This document shows positions 13,377-21,984 of a DNA stretch of 24,878 bases, in pieces. Within the stretch, counting starts at the first letter, position 1. Every line of letters starts with the position of its first letter. The notes under the pieces were generated by a model. The model did no database searches, had not been told where the DNA came from, and was given only the letters and a program-made list of their open reading frames with translations. Position numbers and translations under genes: made by a program. This stretch comes from Congzhengia sp045576635 (GTDB taxonomy: Bacteria > Bacillota > Clostridia > UBA1381 > UBA9506): assembly GCA_045576635.1 (NCBI GenBank), contig JAZNGT010000024.1, positions 1 through 24,878 on the forward strand. Direction: 5' to 3'.

Positions 13377-15269
13377 ATGAAAAGCAAAGTGTTTTCATTT
13401 TTTACGGCGATTTTTTCAAAAATCGGCGTATGGTTTGATGAAAGCTTGTGCGGAAAAATTTATAATACGTTTTGTGCCTTTTGTGCAAAAACATATAAAA
13501 CAAGTTTTGTCCGTCGCTTTTTTGCAGGTTCTGACAAAGCGGAACTATGCGAAAATGGTATTTTCTCAAAAGTTTTTTCTCTTCCCGGACGGAGTTTGTT
13601 ATGGTTACAGAAAAAACTTTCGGAACCTTTAAACCGTTTATTAGAAAAAAGTTATGTAATAAATGCACTTTTACAGTGGCAGGATGTAAGCGTTCGTTTT
13701 TACGGCATTATTTGCGCTGTGTTTTCTCTGCTTTTGCTTTTGTTTCGTGAATCGGGCAAGACAGGAATTTTCGTATTAGTCTTCCTTTTTGTAGTTGGTG
13801 TTTTATTAAGTTTTGTAAAACGAAGTCTTCGAACATTATTCGGTGGGAGCAAAATCGTAACACTTCTTACGGATGTGTTTGAACTCAATATACCGAAAAA
13901 AGAAACAAATATACCATGGAGTAAGACAAAAGCAATTGTTGCGACTCTGTTGGGTGCTGTTTTGGCATTTTTATGCATTCAGGCAGGATTTAAGGCGTTC
14001 GTCCTTATCACCGCAGGTGTGATTGGTCTTATCTTTTTATTTCAGTACCTATCGCTTGGTGTGTTTTTAGCAGTTGTCTTTTCTCCCGTGCTTCCTACCA
14101 TGGCACTTGTGGGAATCAGTATTCTTTCTGCGTTCGTACTTTTGGTGCATGTTATAAAAGACAAGTCGTTTACGTTTGTTAAAAACTCTATGAATACGGC
14201 GGTTATCTTCTTTGGGATTGCGCTCATCTGGGGATGCATCAATTCGTTTTCGTTTATGCCTAGCATAAAGCAGGTTTTGGTACATGCTTCGTTTATTCTG
14301 TTTTATTTTGTTGTCATCAATACCATTCGAACGAAAAAACAGTGGCTATCTGTTATCAAACTCTTTTTGCTTTCGGCCTTTGTTGTAGCAGTTTACGGCG
14401 TTATGCAAAACTTTTTAGGCGTAAACTCTACGGCTTCGTGGGTTGATGAAGAAATGTTCGGCGATATTGAAGTGCGTGTGTATTCGTTTTTCAATAACCC
14501 CAATGTTTTAGGCGAGTTTTTGGTTATGACCATTCCGCTTACGGTTTCTGTGATGTGGGGAAAAATGCGCGAAGAATATAAGGCGCTATTTGGATTTATT
14601 TTATTAAGTATGATTGCGTGCATGATTTTCACGTGGTCGCGCGGTGCGTGGCTCGGCGTATTTTTAGCGTGTGCGCTGCTTCTTGTGATTTTGGAAAAAC
14701 GATGGGTAGTTGTCGGCGTTTTAGGTCTTTTGGTTCTTCCGCTTTTACTCGTTTTGAGCGGAAACACCGCAATTTTGTCCCGTCTTTTAAGTGTTGGTAA
14801 CGTTGCCGATACGTCTACGGCATACCGTGTTTCTATCTGGCGTGCCGCAATCAGTATGATACGCGACTTCTGGTTTTCGGGTATCGGCATTGGTTCGGAT
14901 GCGTTTACATCTGTTTACCCTGCATATTCTCTTGCGGGCGCAGATTTTGCGTTGCATTCTCACAATTTGTACCTTCAGGTATGGATTGAAATGGGTGTAA
15001 TCGGTATTGCCTCTTTGCTTTCTGTGGTACTTTGCTTTATAAAGCAGGTATTTTCAGAACGGGTTATAGCAGTTCGCAAAACAAATAACGAGGCAAAAAT
15101 GGTCATTGCACTTGGTGCAGGACTTTTGGGCTTTTTGTTCCAGGGACTTACAGATTACGTCTGGTACAACTATAAAATTCTGATGATTTTCTGGATTGTT
15201 CTGGCGCTTGGCATAAGCGGCGTCAATGTCATAACAAAATCCCTTAAAGAAGGGGGCAATGTGTTATGA
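13377..15269 (+). CDS. O-antigen ligase/polymerase-family membrane protein (630 aa)
   Basis: A Wzy/WaaL-like (Wzy_C) integral membrane protein predicted to join or polymerise lipid-linked glycans on the outer face of the membrane. About the first 100 residues are basic and aromatic and lack clear helices; then a dozen or so hydrophobic segments follow. Diagnostic features are NPNVLGEFLVMTIPL in the middle, FTWSRGAWLGVFLA with the conserved Arg, and HSHNLYLQVWIEMGVIG in the large outer loop, which carries the family His. GGGAGG precedes the ATG. Its end overlaps the glycosyltransferase start by 4 bp (ATGA), indicating coupling. Gram-positive members are often linked to teichuronic-type or capsule polymers; the polymer here is unknown. 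Confidence 0.87.
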   Translation: MKSKVFSFFTAIFSKIGVWFDESLCGKIYNTFCAFCAKTYKTSFVRRFFAGSDKAELCENGIFSKVFSLPGRSLLWLQKKLSEPLNRLLEKSYVINALLQWQDVSVRFYGIICAVFSLLLLLFRESGKTGIFVLVFLFVVGVLLSFVKRSLRTLFGGSKIVTLLTDVFELNIPKKETNIPWSKTKAIVATLLGAVLAFLCIQAGFKAFVLITAGVIGLIFLFQYLSLGVFLAVVFSPVLPTMALVGISILSAFVLLVHVIKDKSFTFVKNSMNTAVIFFGIALIWGCINSFSFMPSIKQVLVHASFILFYFVVINTIRTKKQWLSVIKLFLLSAFVVAVYGVMQNFLGVNSTASWVDEEMFGDIEVRVYSFFNNPNVLGEFLVMTIPLTVSVMWGKMREEYKALFGFILLSMIACMIFTWSRGAWLGVFLACALLLVILEKRWVVVGVLGLLVLPLLLVLSGNTAILSRLLSVGNVADTSTAYRVSIWRAAISMIRDFWFSGIGIGSDAFTSVYPAYSLAGADFALHSHNLYLQVWIEMGVIGIASLLSVVLCFIKQVFSERVIAVRKTNNEAKMVIALGAGLLGFLFQGLTDYVWYNYKILMIFWIVLALGISGVNVITKSLKEGGNVL

Positions 15270-16363
15270 TACATGTAGTTCAGGTGGTTTCTGACACCAA
15301 CATAGGCGGCGCGGGGCGGTATCTTTTAAACTATGTAAAGCACTTTGACCGCGAAAAGTTTTGTGTTACCGTGCTTATTCCCGAAGACAGTATGTTAAAA
15401 TCGCCTCTTTCGGCATTTCGTGATATTCGGGTGATTGAAGTGCCGTATATGAAAGACAAAACGTATGACAAGCGTTGCGTGCTTGCGATGCGTGAAATTT
15501 TAAGGCGCGAACCGGTAGATATTCTGCATACGCACGCAAGCCTTTCCGCCAGAATTGCAGCGCGACTTGAAAAGGTCCCGTGTGTAATTAGCACACGGCA
15601 TTGCATAGAGCCAAAAGGAAACGCTCTTACAGGTTTTGTAAAAAGTGTATTAAACAATTACCTTTGCGATTATTACGTGGCAGTGTCCGATAAAGTGGCA
15701 GAAAATTTAAAAGAGTGCCATATCAAAAAGCGCAAAATACGCACAGTTTATAACGGTGTAGAAGCGGTTATGTCCGTTTCAGACAATGAAAAAGAAGAAA
15801 TTAAAAACCGATATTCGATTATAAACACGCCGGTTTTCGGCATCTTTGCACGGCTTGAACCGGTCAAAGGACATCGGTATTTTATAGAGGCGGCAAAGGC
15901 GTATGTAGATGCCGGCTTTAAAGGAACGTTTTTAGTTGTGGGCGACGGAACTTTAAAAGAATCACTTGTTCATCAGGCAGAAGGGTACCCCGACATCAGA
16001 TTTTTAGGTTATGTTCAAGACACAAAAGAACTTTTAAATATTACGGACATAAACGTCATTACGTCAGAGTCAGAGGCGATGAGCCTTGCAATTTTAGAGG
16101 CGATGAGCCTTAAAAAGCCAACAATTGCAACAAATGTTGGCGGAAATCCGGAACTTATCCGTCACGAAGAAAACGGACTTTTAACCGAGTATGCAAATGT
16201 TTACGATTTAAAAAATGCATTTATAAAATTCGGAACAGATAAAACGCTTTATGAAAAATGTGCCGAAAACGCAGGCATGCTTTACAGCGCGAAGTTTACG
16301 GCAGAGATTATGACAAAGCATCTCGAAAAACTCTATGAGGAGGCGCACCATGAAAAAAGATAA
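15266..16363 (+). CDS. GT4-family glycosyltransferase (365 aa)
   Basis: A retaining glycosyltransferase with GT-B fold, acting at the inner membrane face on a surface glycan. The N-domain starts VVQVVSDTNIGGAGRYLLNY with the glycine-rich acceptor loop; the middle has VAVSDKVAENLKE and RTVYNGVE. The C-domain donor site has GIFARLEPVKGH, LVVGDGTL, and the E-x7-E motif in SESEAMSLAILEA, followed by TIATNVGGNPELI. The start overlaps the upstream polymerase gene by 4 bp. Its last 14 bases overlap the next gene, whose AGGAGG site lies inside this coding region. The sugar donor cannot be told from sequence. Confidence 0.92.
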   Translation: MIHVVQVVSDTNIGGAGRYLLNYVKHFDREKFCVTVLIPEDSMLKSPLSAFRDIRVIEVPYMKDKTYDKRCVLAMREILRREPVDILHTHASLSARIAARLEKVPCVISTRHCIEPKGNALTGFVKSVLNNYLCDYYVAVSDKVAENLKECHIKKRKIRTVYNGVEAVMSVSDNEKEEIKNRYSIINTPVFGIFARLEPVKGHRYFIEAAKAYVDAGFKGTFLVVGDGTLKESLVHQAEGYPDIRFLGYVQDTKELLNITDINVITSESEAMSLAILEAMSLKKPTIATNVGGNPELIRHEENGLLTEYANVYDLKNAFIKFGTDKTLYEKCAENAGMLYSAKFTAEIMTKHLEKLYEEAHHEKR

Positions 16364-16871
16364 CACAAAGAGAAAAGGCATAAACGTAATTGACCTTGCA
16401 TTCGTAATTTTACTTGTGGCAGTTGTTTTGTTCGTCGCTTTCGGATTGTTCGGATGTAACAATGAAGGCGGAGAAAAGGCATCTTCCGGGAATGTAACGG
16501 TTATGTTTGAAAGTAAAAATAATGACCCATCCATACTTGGATATATAGAAGAAGGTCAGTCCGTGTATGACGGCGTTACCCAAAGTAAATTGGGAACGAT
16601 TGTTGCCGTTCATGAAAGTGATGCGCAAAAAATCGTTGAAAATCACGAGAACAAGACAATAGAAATTTCTGAAATTCCTGAGAAAGTCGACATTACACTT
16701 GAAATTCAAAGTGATGCGACAATAGGCGATATCGATATTGTAGCAGGCTCTGTTTCGTTAAAAGTAGGAACAAGTCTTGACTGTATCGCAGGCGATGCTG
16801 TTGTAAAAGGCACGATTGTTGGTTTAACGATGGATGAAACAAATCCGTTAAAGGAGGTAACAAGCAAATGA
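16350..16871 (+). CDS. DUF4330-like membrane-anchored protein, divergent copy (173 aa)
   Basis: An N-terminal basic stretch is followed by one hydrophobic helix (INVIDLAFVILLVAVVLFVA) and a beta-rich outer domain of about 130 residues. The helix motif IN-x-x-DL and the repeating hairpin pattern of the outer domain (VDITLEIQSDATIGDID) match the next gene, so the two are paralogues. The Cys in FGLFGCNNEGG after the helix looks lipobox-like, but the segment is long for a lipoprotein signal. The start at 16350 is chosen over 16335 because AGGAGG (16338-16343) fits it. Function is unknown; the position after a glycosyltransferase suggests a part in surface glycan assembly. Confidence 0.75.
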   Translation: MKKDNTKRKGINVIDLAFVILLVAVVLFVAFGLFGCNNEGGEKASSGNVTVMFESKNNDPSILGYIEEGQSVYDGVTQSKLGTIVAVHESDAQKIVENHENKTIEISEIPEKVDITLEIQSDATIGDIDIVAGSVSLKVGTSLDCIAGDAVVKGTIVGLTMDETNPLKEVTSK

Positions 16872-17398
16872 TCATTGATGAAAAAGGAAAACTGTTTGGA
16901 AAAATAAATTTAGTTGACCTTTTGGTCATATTGGTTATTCTTGTCGGCATTTTGGGTATCTTCTTTACAAAGACAAAGTTAAAAGAGGAAAAGGTTTTGG
17001 TGAACGACTCGAATATGCTCATTTCCTCTTCGCAGAATTTAGATAAACTTTCTGTGCATCTTTTAGCACAGGAAGTGCGTGACGTTACACGTGATGCAAT
17101 TGTGGTAGGTGACAGTGTATATCTTGCAAAAACCGACAAACTGATTGGTACCATTACTGAGGTTGAAAGTAAACCTGCTATGCGTAATGTAACCGCAGAT
17201 GACGGAACGGTTTACAGAGCAGAAGTTCCGGAGCGTTACGATGTAACCATAATGGTAGAGGTAGACGGAAAATTAAAAGAAGACGGCTATTATACGGCAT
17301 CTAATCTCCACCTTTTGTATGGAAAAGATATCGAAATCAAAACGTCTACGGTTTTGACCAATCCCAAAATAGATAAAATTGTTCTTTTGGAAGAATAA
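16868..17398 (+). CDS. DUF4330-family membrane-anchored protein (176 aa)
   Basis: It starts MIIDEKGKLFGKINLVDLLV, the form typical of the DUF4330 family, followed by a single membrane helix (about residues 14-34) and a beta-rich outer domain. Segments such as VVGDSVYLAKTDKLIGTITEVE and ERYDVTIMVEVDGKLKEDGYY parallel those of the preceding gene, so a tandem duplication is likely. The ATG overlaps the upstream stop codon (ATGA), and AAGGAGG lies before it. The proline genes begin 21 bp downstream. Family role is not established. Confidence 0.8.
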   Translation: MIIDEKGKLFGKINLVDLLVILVILVGILGIFFTKTKLKEEKVLVNDSNMLISSSQNLDKLSVHLLAQEVRDVTRDAIVVGDSVYLAKTDKLIGTITEVESKPAMRNVTADDGTVYRAEVPERYDVTIMVEVDGKLKEDGYYTASNLHLLYGKDIEIKTSTVLTNPKIDKIVLLEE

Positions 17399-17419
17399 TG
17401 ATAATGCGTGGTGAAACAG

Positions 17420-18196
17420 ATGTCTCTTAAAAAAAGAATTGTCATAAAGGTTGGTACATCGACCTTAACATACGATACAGGAAAAATCAATATCAGAAGA
17501 ATTGAACATCTCTCGCAGATAATCTGTGATCTTACCAACTCCGGCTATGAGGTTGTTTTGGTTTCGAGTGGTGCGGTAGGCGTCGGCGTGAGTAAACTCG
17601 GACTGCATCAAAGACCGGACACGGTACGTGGTAAACAGGCAGCGTCGGCAGTAGGCCAGAGCGAACTTATGAGTATGTACGGCAAATTCTTTGCAGAATT
17701 TGGCTGTCAGGTGGCGCAGATCCTGATTACGAAAAATGTTTTAGAAGACGAGGAACGTCGCACTAACGCAATCAATGCATTTAAAACGCTTATCGACTGG
17801 CACGTAATTCCCATTGTAAACGAAAATGACGTAATCTCCACAGCAGAAATTGAGTTTGGTGATAACGATACATTGTCGGCAGTCGTTGCAGAACTCATCG
17901 GGGCAGATCTTTTAATTATTCTCTCCGATATTGACGGTTTATACGACAAAGACCCTGCAAAGTATAAGGACGCAAAACTGATTTCTCATGTAACGTGCAT
18001 TACGGACGAAATGATGCAAAACGCAGGCGGGGCAGGTACAAACCGCGGAACAGGCGGCATGGTAACAAAACTCATTGCAGCAAAACATGTGATGAAAGAA
18101 AATATTGATATGGTCATTACTAACGGCAATAACATAGATGCCATTTACGATATTTTAGAAGGAAAATCTGTTGGAACAAGATTTACAAACGCGTAA
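17420..18196 (+). CDS. proB: Glutamate 5-kinase (258 aa)
   Basis: Phosphorylates glutamate to gamma-glutamyl phosphate, the first step of proline synthesis. The amino-acid-kinase fold motifs are VIKVGTSTLT (8-17), VSSGAVGVG (48-56), NENDVIS (134-140), GDND (147-150), SDIDGLYDKDP (169-179) and GTGGMVTKLIAAK (210-222). It lacks the C-terminal PUA domain of enterobacterial ProB (about 367 aa); the short form is common in Firmicutes. The ATG at 17420 is chosen over GTG codons at 17408 and 17411 because the family begins at this point and GGTG lies just upstream, but that site is weak. proA follows after 16 bp. Confidence 0.94.
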   Translation: MSLKKRIVIKVGTSTLTYDTGKINIRRIEHLSQIICDLTNSGYEVVLVSSGAVGVGVSKLGLHQRPDTVRGKQAASAVGQSELMSMYGKFFAEFGCQVAQILITKNVLEDEERRTNAINAFKTLIDWHVIPIVNENDVISTAEIEFGDNDTLSAVVAELIGADLLIILSDIDGLYDKDPAKYKDAKLISHVTCITDEMMQNAGGAGTNRGTGGMVTKLIAAKHVMKENIDMVITNGNNIDAIYDILEGKSVGTRFTNA

Positions 18197-18212
18197 GGAG
18201 AAGAAATAACGT

Positions 18213-19460
18213 ATGTATGATTTAAAAATGCAGGGAAAACTTGCAAAAGAAGCAAGTTTTAAACTGATGAATGTAAATGCAGATTTAAAGTCAAAAGCGC
18301 TTCTTAGAATTGCTGATGCGCTCGAAGCGAATACAGAAATCATCCTTTCCGAAAACAAAAAGGATGTAGAACTTTTACTTAAAAATCCTGCAAAATCCGC
18401 ATTTTTAGACAGACTCACGCTTACAAAAGAACGTATTCTGCAAATGGCGGAAGGTGTGCGTCAGGTTGAAGCACTACCGGACCCCGTGGGCGAAGTGACC
18501 GGTATGGTAAAGCGCCCCAACGGACTTATGATTGGAAAAAAACGCGTGCCGCTCGGCGTAATCGGGATTATCTACGAAGCACGCCCGAATGTTACGGTGG
18601 ATGCTGCGGTGCTCTGTCTTAAAACATCCAATGTTTGTATGCTCCGCGGTGGCAGCGAGGCGATTTGTTCCAACAAAATTTTGGTTAAGATTATAAATGA
18701 CGCATTAGACAAAGTTGGTTTTCCCAAAAACGCCGTGTCTTTGGTAGAGGACACTTCGAGGGAAACTGCGCAGGAAATGATGCGCTTAAATGAATATATT
18801 GATGTTTTAATACCACGTGGCGGAAAAGGGCTTATTCAGGCGGTAGTAAATACTGCAACTGTACCCGTTATTGAAACGGGAACGGGAAACTGCCACATTT
18901 ATGTAGAAAAAAGCGCAGACTTTGAAATGGCAAAAGCCGTTATGGTAAATGCCAAAACGAGCAGACCGTCTGTATGTAATGCGGCGGAATCTCTTTTGGT
19001 CGACCGGGAAATCGCGTCTTCCGTTCTTCCCGTAATCGCGGAAGGACTAAGGCCGTTCCATGTTGAAATCCGCGGCTGCGAAGAAACTGTAAATATTCTT
19101 CCCAACGCGGTTTTGGCAACCGAAGAAGATTACGATACAGAATATAATGACCTTATTTTATCGGTTAAGGTAGTTTCAGACGTTCATGAGGCGATTTCGC
19201 ACATTAACCGTCACGGTACCGGACATTCAGAGGCAATCATAACGGAGGATTATAGCGCTGCACAAACCTTTTTAGACGGTGTCGATGCTGCGGCAGTTTA
19301 TGTAAATGCCTCTACAAGATTTACAGACGGCTTCGAATTCGGCTTTGGTGCAGAAATTGGTATCAGTACGCAAAAACTGCACGCAAGGGGACCGCTTGGT
19401 CTTACTGAACTTACTACGCTTAAATATATTATCTACGGAAACGGACAGGTAAGGGGATAA
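18213..19460 (+). CDS. proA: Gamma-glutamyl phosphate reductase (415 aa)
   Basis: Reduces gamma-glutamyl phosphate to glutamate semialdehyde with NADPH; the product cyclises and is reduced by ProC, which is not in this window. It is an ALDH-superfamily protein with PLGVIGIIYEARPNVTVDAA, RGGSEA, and the catalytic Cys255 in RPSVCNAAES. The end FGAEIGISTQKLHARGPLG is typical of ProA. Length is standard. AAGGAG overlaps the proB stop and lies 12 bp before the ATG. The ECF ATPase gene starts 2 bp after its stop. Confidence 0.96.
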   Translation: MYDLKMQGKLAKEASFKLMNVNADLKSKALLRIADALEANTEIILSENKKDVELLLKNPAKSAFLDRLTLTKERILQMAEGVRQVEALPDPVGEVTGMVKRPNGLMIGKKRVPLGVIGIIYEARPNVTVDAAVLCLKTSNVCMLRGGSEAICSNKILVKIINDALDKVGFPKNAVSLVEDTSRETAQEMMRLNEYIDVLIPRGGKGLIQAVVNTATVPVIETGTGNCHIYVEKSADFEMAKAVMVNAKTSRPSVCNAAESLLVDREIASSVLPVIAEGLRPFHVEIRGCEETVNILPNAVLATEEDYDTEYNDLILSVKVVSDVHEAISHINRHGTGHSEAIITEDYSAAQTFLDGVDAAAVYVNASTRFTDGFEFGFGAEIGISTQKLHARGPLGLTELTTLKYIIYGNGQVRG

Positions 19461-19462
19461 AA

Positions 19463-20314
19463 ATGATAACCACCGAACATCTTTCATACGCATATAACAC
19501 AGATGAACAAGAAACCAGATTTGTATTGAATGACTTAAATCTTACGATTCAAAAGGGTGAATTTGTCGCTATTTTAGGTCATAACGGATGCGGTAAATCC
19601 ACACTCGCAAAGCACTTTAACGGCCTTTTAAAACCAATTGCGGGGAATGTGTATGTCGGTGGAATCAATACAAAAGACGAAGAAACCCTTTGGGATATTC
19701 GTAAAATGGTGGGTATGGTGTTTCAGAATCCCGATAACCAGATTGTTGCAACCGTGGTGGAAGAAGATGTGGCGTTTGCACCTGAAAATTTAGGTGTTAA
19801 ATCTCCTGAAATCCGTGAGCGCGTGGACGAAGCATTAAAAATTGTTGATATGTACAGATTCAGAAAACACGCTCCGCACCTTTTATCAGGCGGACAAAAA
19901 CAGCGTATCGCAATTGCGGGTGCAATTGCAATGCGTCCTTCCTGCATTGTGCTTGACGAACCAACCGCAATGCTCGACCCGAAAGGGCGAAGCGAAGTTA
20001 TGGATACCATTTTAAAATTAAAACGTGAAGAAAATATGACGGTTGTTTTAGTAACGCATTACATGGATGAGGCTGCCAAGGCAGACAGAGTTTTAGTGAT
20101 GGACCGCGGAACAATTGTTTTAAACGATACACCACGTAACGTTTTTTCAAACGTGAAAAAAGTAAAAGAACTTGGGCTGGATGTGCCGCAGGTTACGGAA
20201 CTCGCATACGGTCTTAGTCAGGCAGGTGTGCCGATTCGGCATGACGTTTTAACAGTAGAAGAATGTGCTGACGAAATCATGCGTTATCTGGAGGTGGCAC
20301 AACTTGGCGATTAA
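19463..20314 (+). CDS. ecfA1: ECF transporter ATPase subunit EcfA1 (283 aa)
   Basis: An ABC ATPase of the energy-coupling factor module that powers vitamin and metal uptake by separately encoded S-components. Walker A is GHNGCGKST (39-47), the Q-loop is VFQNPDNQ (86-93), the signature LSGGQKQR (141-148), and Walker B CIVLDEP (161-167) is followed by VLVTHYMDEA. The NPDNQ and APENLG segments distinguish A1 from A2. AAGGGG precedes the ATG. Its end overlaps ecfA2 by 11 bp, so the two are translated together and should form a heterodimer. Confidence 0.93.
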   Translation: MITTEHLSYAYNTDEQETRFVLNDLNLTIQKGEFVAILGHNGCGKSTLAKHFNGLLKPIAGNVYVGGINTKDEETLWDIRKMVGMVFQNPDNQIVATVVEEDVAFAPENLGVKSPEIRERVDEALKIVDMYRFRKHAPHLLSGGQKQRIAIAGAIAMRPSCIVLDEPTAMLDPKGRSEVMDTILKLKREENMTVVLVTHYMDEAAKADRVLVMDRGTIVLNDTPRNVFSNVKKVKELGLDVPQVTELAYGLSQAGVPIRHDVLTVEECADEIMRYLEVAQLGD

Positions 20315-21158
20315 TATTGAACATGTTGATTATGTTTATATGCAGGGAAGTCCGTTTGAACGGAAAGCATTAGATGATATAAATCTTACCATAAATGACG
20401 GAGAATTTATCGGTCTTATCGGGCACACGGGCTCGGGAAAATCGACGCTTGTACAACATTTAAACGGTCTTTTAAAACCGCATAGCGGCAGCGTTACCGT
20501 AAATGGAACGAGTACTTCTGTAAAGGGTGAGGCACGCAAGAAACTGCGTTGTGACGTAGGATTGGTGTTTCAGTATCCCGAGCATCAGTTGTTTGAAGAA
20601 ACCGTATACAAAGATATCGCATTTGGACCTAAAAATTTGGGGCTTCTTCCAAGACAAGTGGATGAGCGCGTCAAAGAAGCAATGAATTATGTCGGACTTT
20701 CATATGACTTAATGGATAAATCCCCATTTGACTTATCCGGCGGACAAAAAAGACGTGTGGCGATTGCCGGCGTTTTGGCGATGCACCCTTCCGTTTTGGT
20801 ATTGGATGAGCCGACCGCGGGATTAGACCCTGCCGGAAGAGAAGAAATTTTAACACAAATTAAATCCATTTATTTAAAAAGTAAAATGACCGTCATTTTG
20901 GTTTCACATTCCATGGAGGATGTGGCAAGACTCGTAAACCGCCTGATTGTTATGAATCAGGGGCGCGTTTCAATGGACGGTACTGTTTTAGAAATTTTTT
21001 CAAGAGGAGACGAACTTCGCGGTATGGGGCTTGATGTTCCGCAGATTCATAGTCTTGTAGAAGAACTGATAAAACGCGGCGTTCCCTTAAACAAGAACAT
21101 CTACACTGTTGAAAAAGCAAAAGCCTCGCTTTTGCATTACATGAATAAATTGAAGTAA
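20304..21158 (+). CDS. ecfA2: ECF transporter ATPase subunit EcfA2 (284 aa, TTG start)
   Basis: The second ATPase of the ECF module. Walker A is GHTGSGKST (40-48), the Q-loop VFQYPEHQLFEET (88-100), the signature LSGGQKRR (144-151) and Walker B VLVLDEP (164-170). YPEHQLF is diagnostic of EcfA2. The start is the TTG at 20304: GGAGG at 20290-20294 is correctly spaced and the protein then begins (M)AINIEHVDYVY as in the family. The in-frame ATG at 20265 would add a non-conserved tail lying within ecfA1. ecfT follows after 12 bp. Confidence 0.92.
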   Translation: MAINIEHVDYVYMQGSPFERKALDDINLTINDGEFIGLIGHTGSGKSTLVQHLNGLLKPHSGSVTVNGTSTSVKGEARKKLRCDVGLVFQYPEHQLFEETVYKDIAFGPKNLGLLPRQVDERVKEAMNYVGLSYDLMDKSPFDLSGGQKRRVAIAGVLAMHPSVLVLDEPTAGLDPAGREEILTQIKSIYLKSKMTVILVSHSMEDVARLVNRLIVMNQGRVSMDGTVLEIFSRGDELRGMGLDVPQIHSLVEELIKRGVPLNKNIYTVEKAKASLLHYMNKLK

Positions 21159-21170
21159 GGAGAAAGGAAA

Positions 21171-21974
21171 ATGCTTAAAGACATTACACTGGGACAGTAT
21201 TTTCCCATTGATTCTGTGCTTCATAAACTGGACGCAAGAACCAAAATTTTAATTTTGATATTAGATATTGTTGCAATTTTTATAGCGCAGTCTTTTTACA
21301 GTTACCTTTTGATTGTACTGTTTACGTTATTCGTAATGTATCTGTCGAAAGTGCCTTTAAACCTTTATTTTAAAGGGTTAAAACCGATTTTGTTTGTGAT
21401 ACTGTTTACGGCGGTGCTCAATCTGTTTTTAACAGACGGAAGGGACCTGCCTGTGTTCGGATATTCCATCGGCATTACGGTTGAGGGCGCAGTTATGGCA
21501 GTCAAGATGGCGCTTCGGTTAATTTTGTTAATCGTTGCAAGCAGTGTGCTCACTTACACCACATCTCCCATGTCGCTCACTGACGGCATTGAAAAACTGT
21601 TAAAACCGCTTTCCAAAATCGGATTTCCGTCCCACGAACTTGCGATGATGATGAGTATTGCAATTCGTTTTATTCCGACTCTGATTGAAGAAACCGATAA
21701 AATTATAAAAGCACAACAGGCAAGAGGTGCAGACTTTGACACAGGCTCTGTTATAAAACGTGCAAAATCTTTGATTCCGATGCTTGTTCCTTTGTTTATC
21801 AGTGCATTTCGTCGTGCAGATGAACTTGCTGTTGCAATGGAAAGTCGCTGCTATCGCGGTGGAGAACACAGAACGAGATTAAAAGAACTTCATTTCGGGA
21901 AAGTGGATTTCTTCGGATGGATTGTGTTTCTTTTGTTTTTTGCAGCGGTTATTATGCTTAATATTCTTTTCTGA
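21171..21974 (+). CDS. ecfT: ECF transporter transmembrane subunit EcfT (267 aa)
   Basis: The membrane scaffold that couples EcfA1/A2 to S-components. It opens LGQYFPIDSVLHKLDARTK, with four to six hydrophobic helices. The two coupling-helix signatures are present as QQARGADF and AMESRCYRGG; the second has SRC where ARG is the textbook form. AAGGAGAAAGG precedes the ATG. No S-component lies in the window, so this is a shared (group II) module serving unlinked S-components. Confidence 0.93.
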   Translation: MLKDITLGQYFPIDSVLHKLDARTKILILILDIVAIFIAQSFYSYLLIVLFTLFVMYLSKVPLNLYFKGLKPILFVILFTAVLNLFLTDGRDLPVFGYSIGITVEGAVMAVKMALRLILLIVASSVLTYTTSPMSLTDGIEKLLKPLSKIGFPSHELAMMMSIAIRFIPTLIEETDKIIKAQQARGADFDTGSVIKRAKSLIPMLVPLFISAFRRADELAVAMESRCYRGGEHRTRLKELHFGKVDFFGWIVFLLFFAAVIMLNILF

Positions 21975-21984
21975 TGGAGGGGTT

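Noticed and set aside
14393..14890. Minus-strand open frame of 165 codons
   Set aside because: Lies wholly antisense to the well-supported O-antigen-ligase-type gene, has no ribosome binding site and no recognisable motif.
16350..16500. Lipoprotein signal in the first DUF4330-like protein (Cys after the helix)
   Set aside because: The Cys follows a long hydrophobic helix in LFGCNN at about residue 37, beyond a usual lipobox position; a plain membrane anchor fits better.
19463..21974. A dedicated cobalt or nickel transporter (cbiO/cbiQ)
   Set aside because: Two ATPases plus EcfT next to truA and no linked S-component or CbiM/CbiN indicates the shared ECF module.
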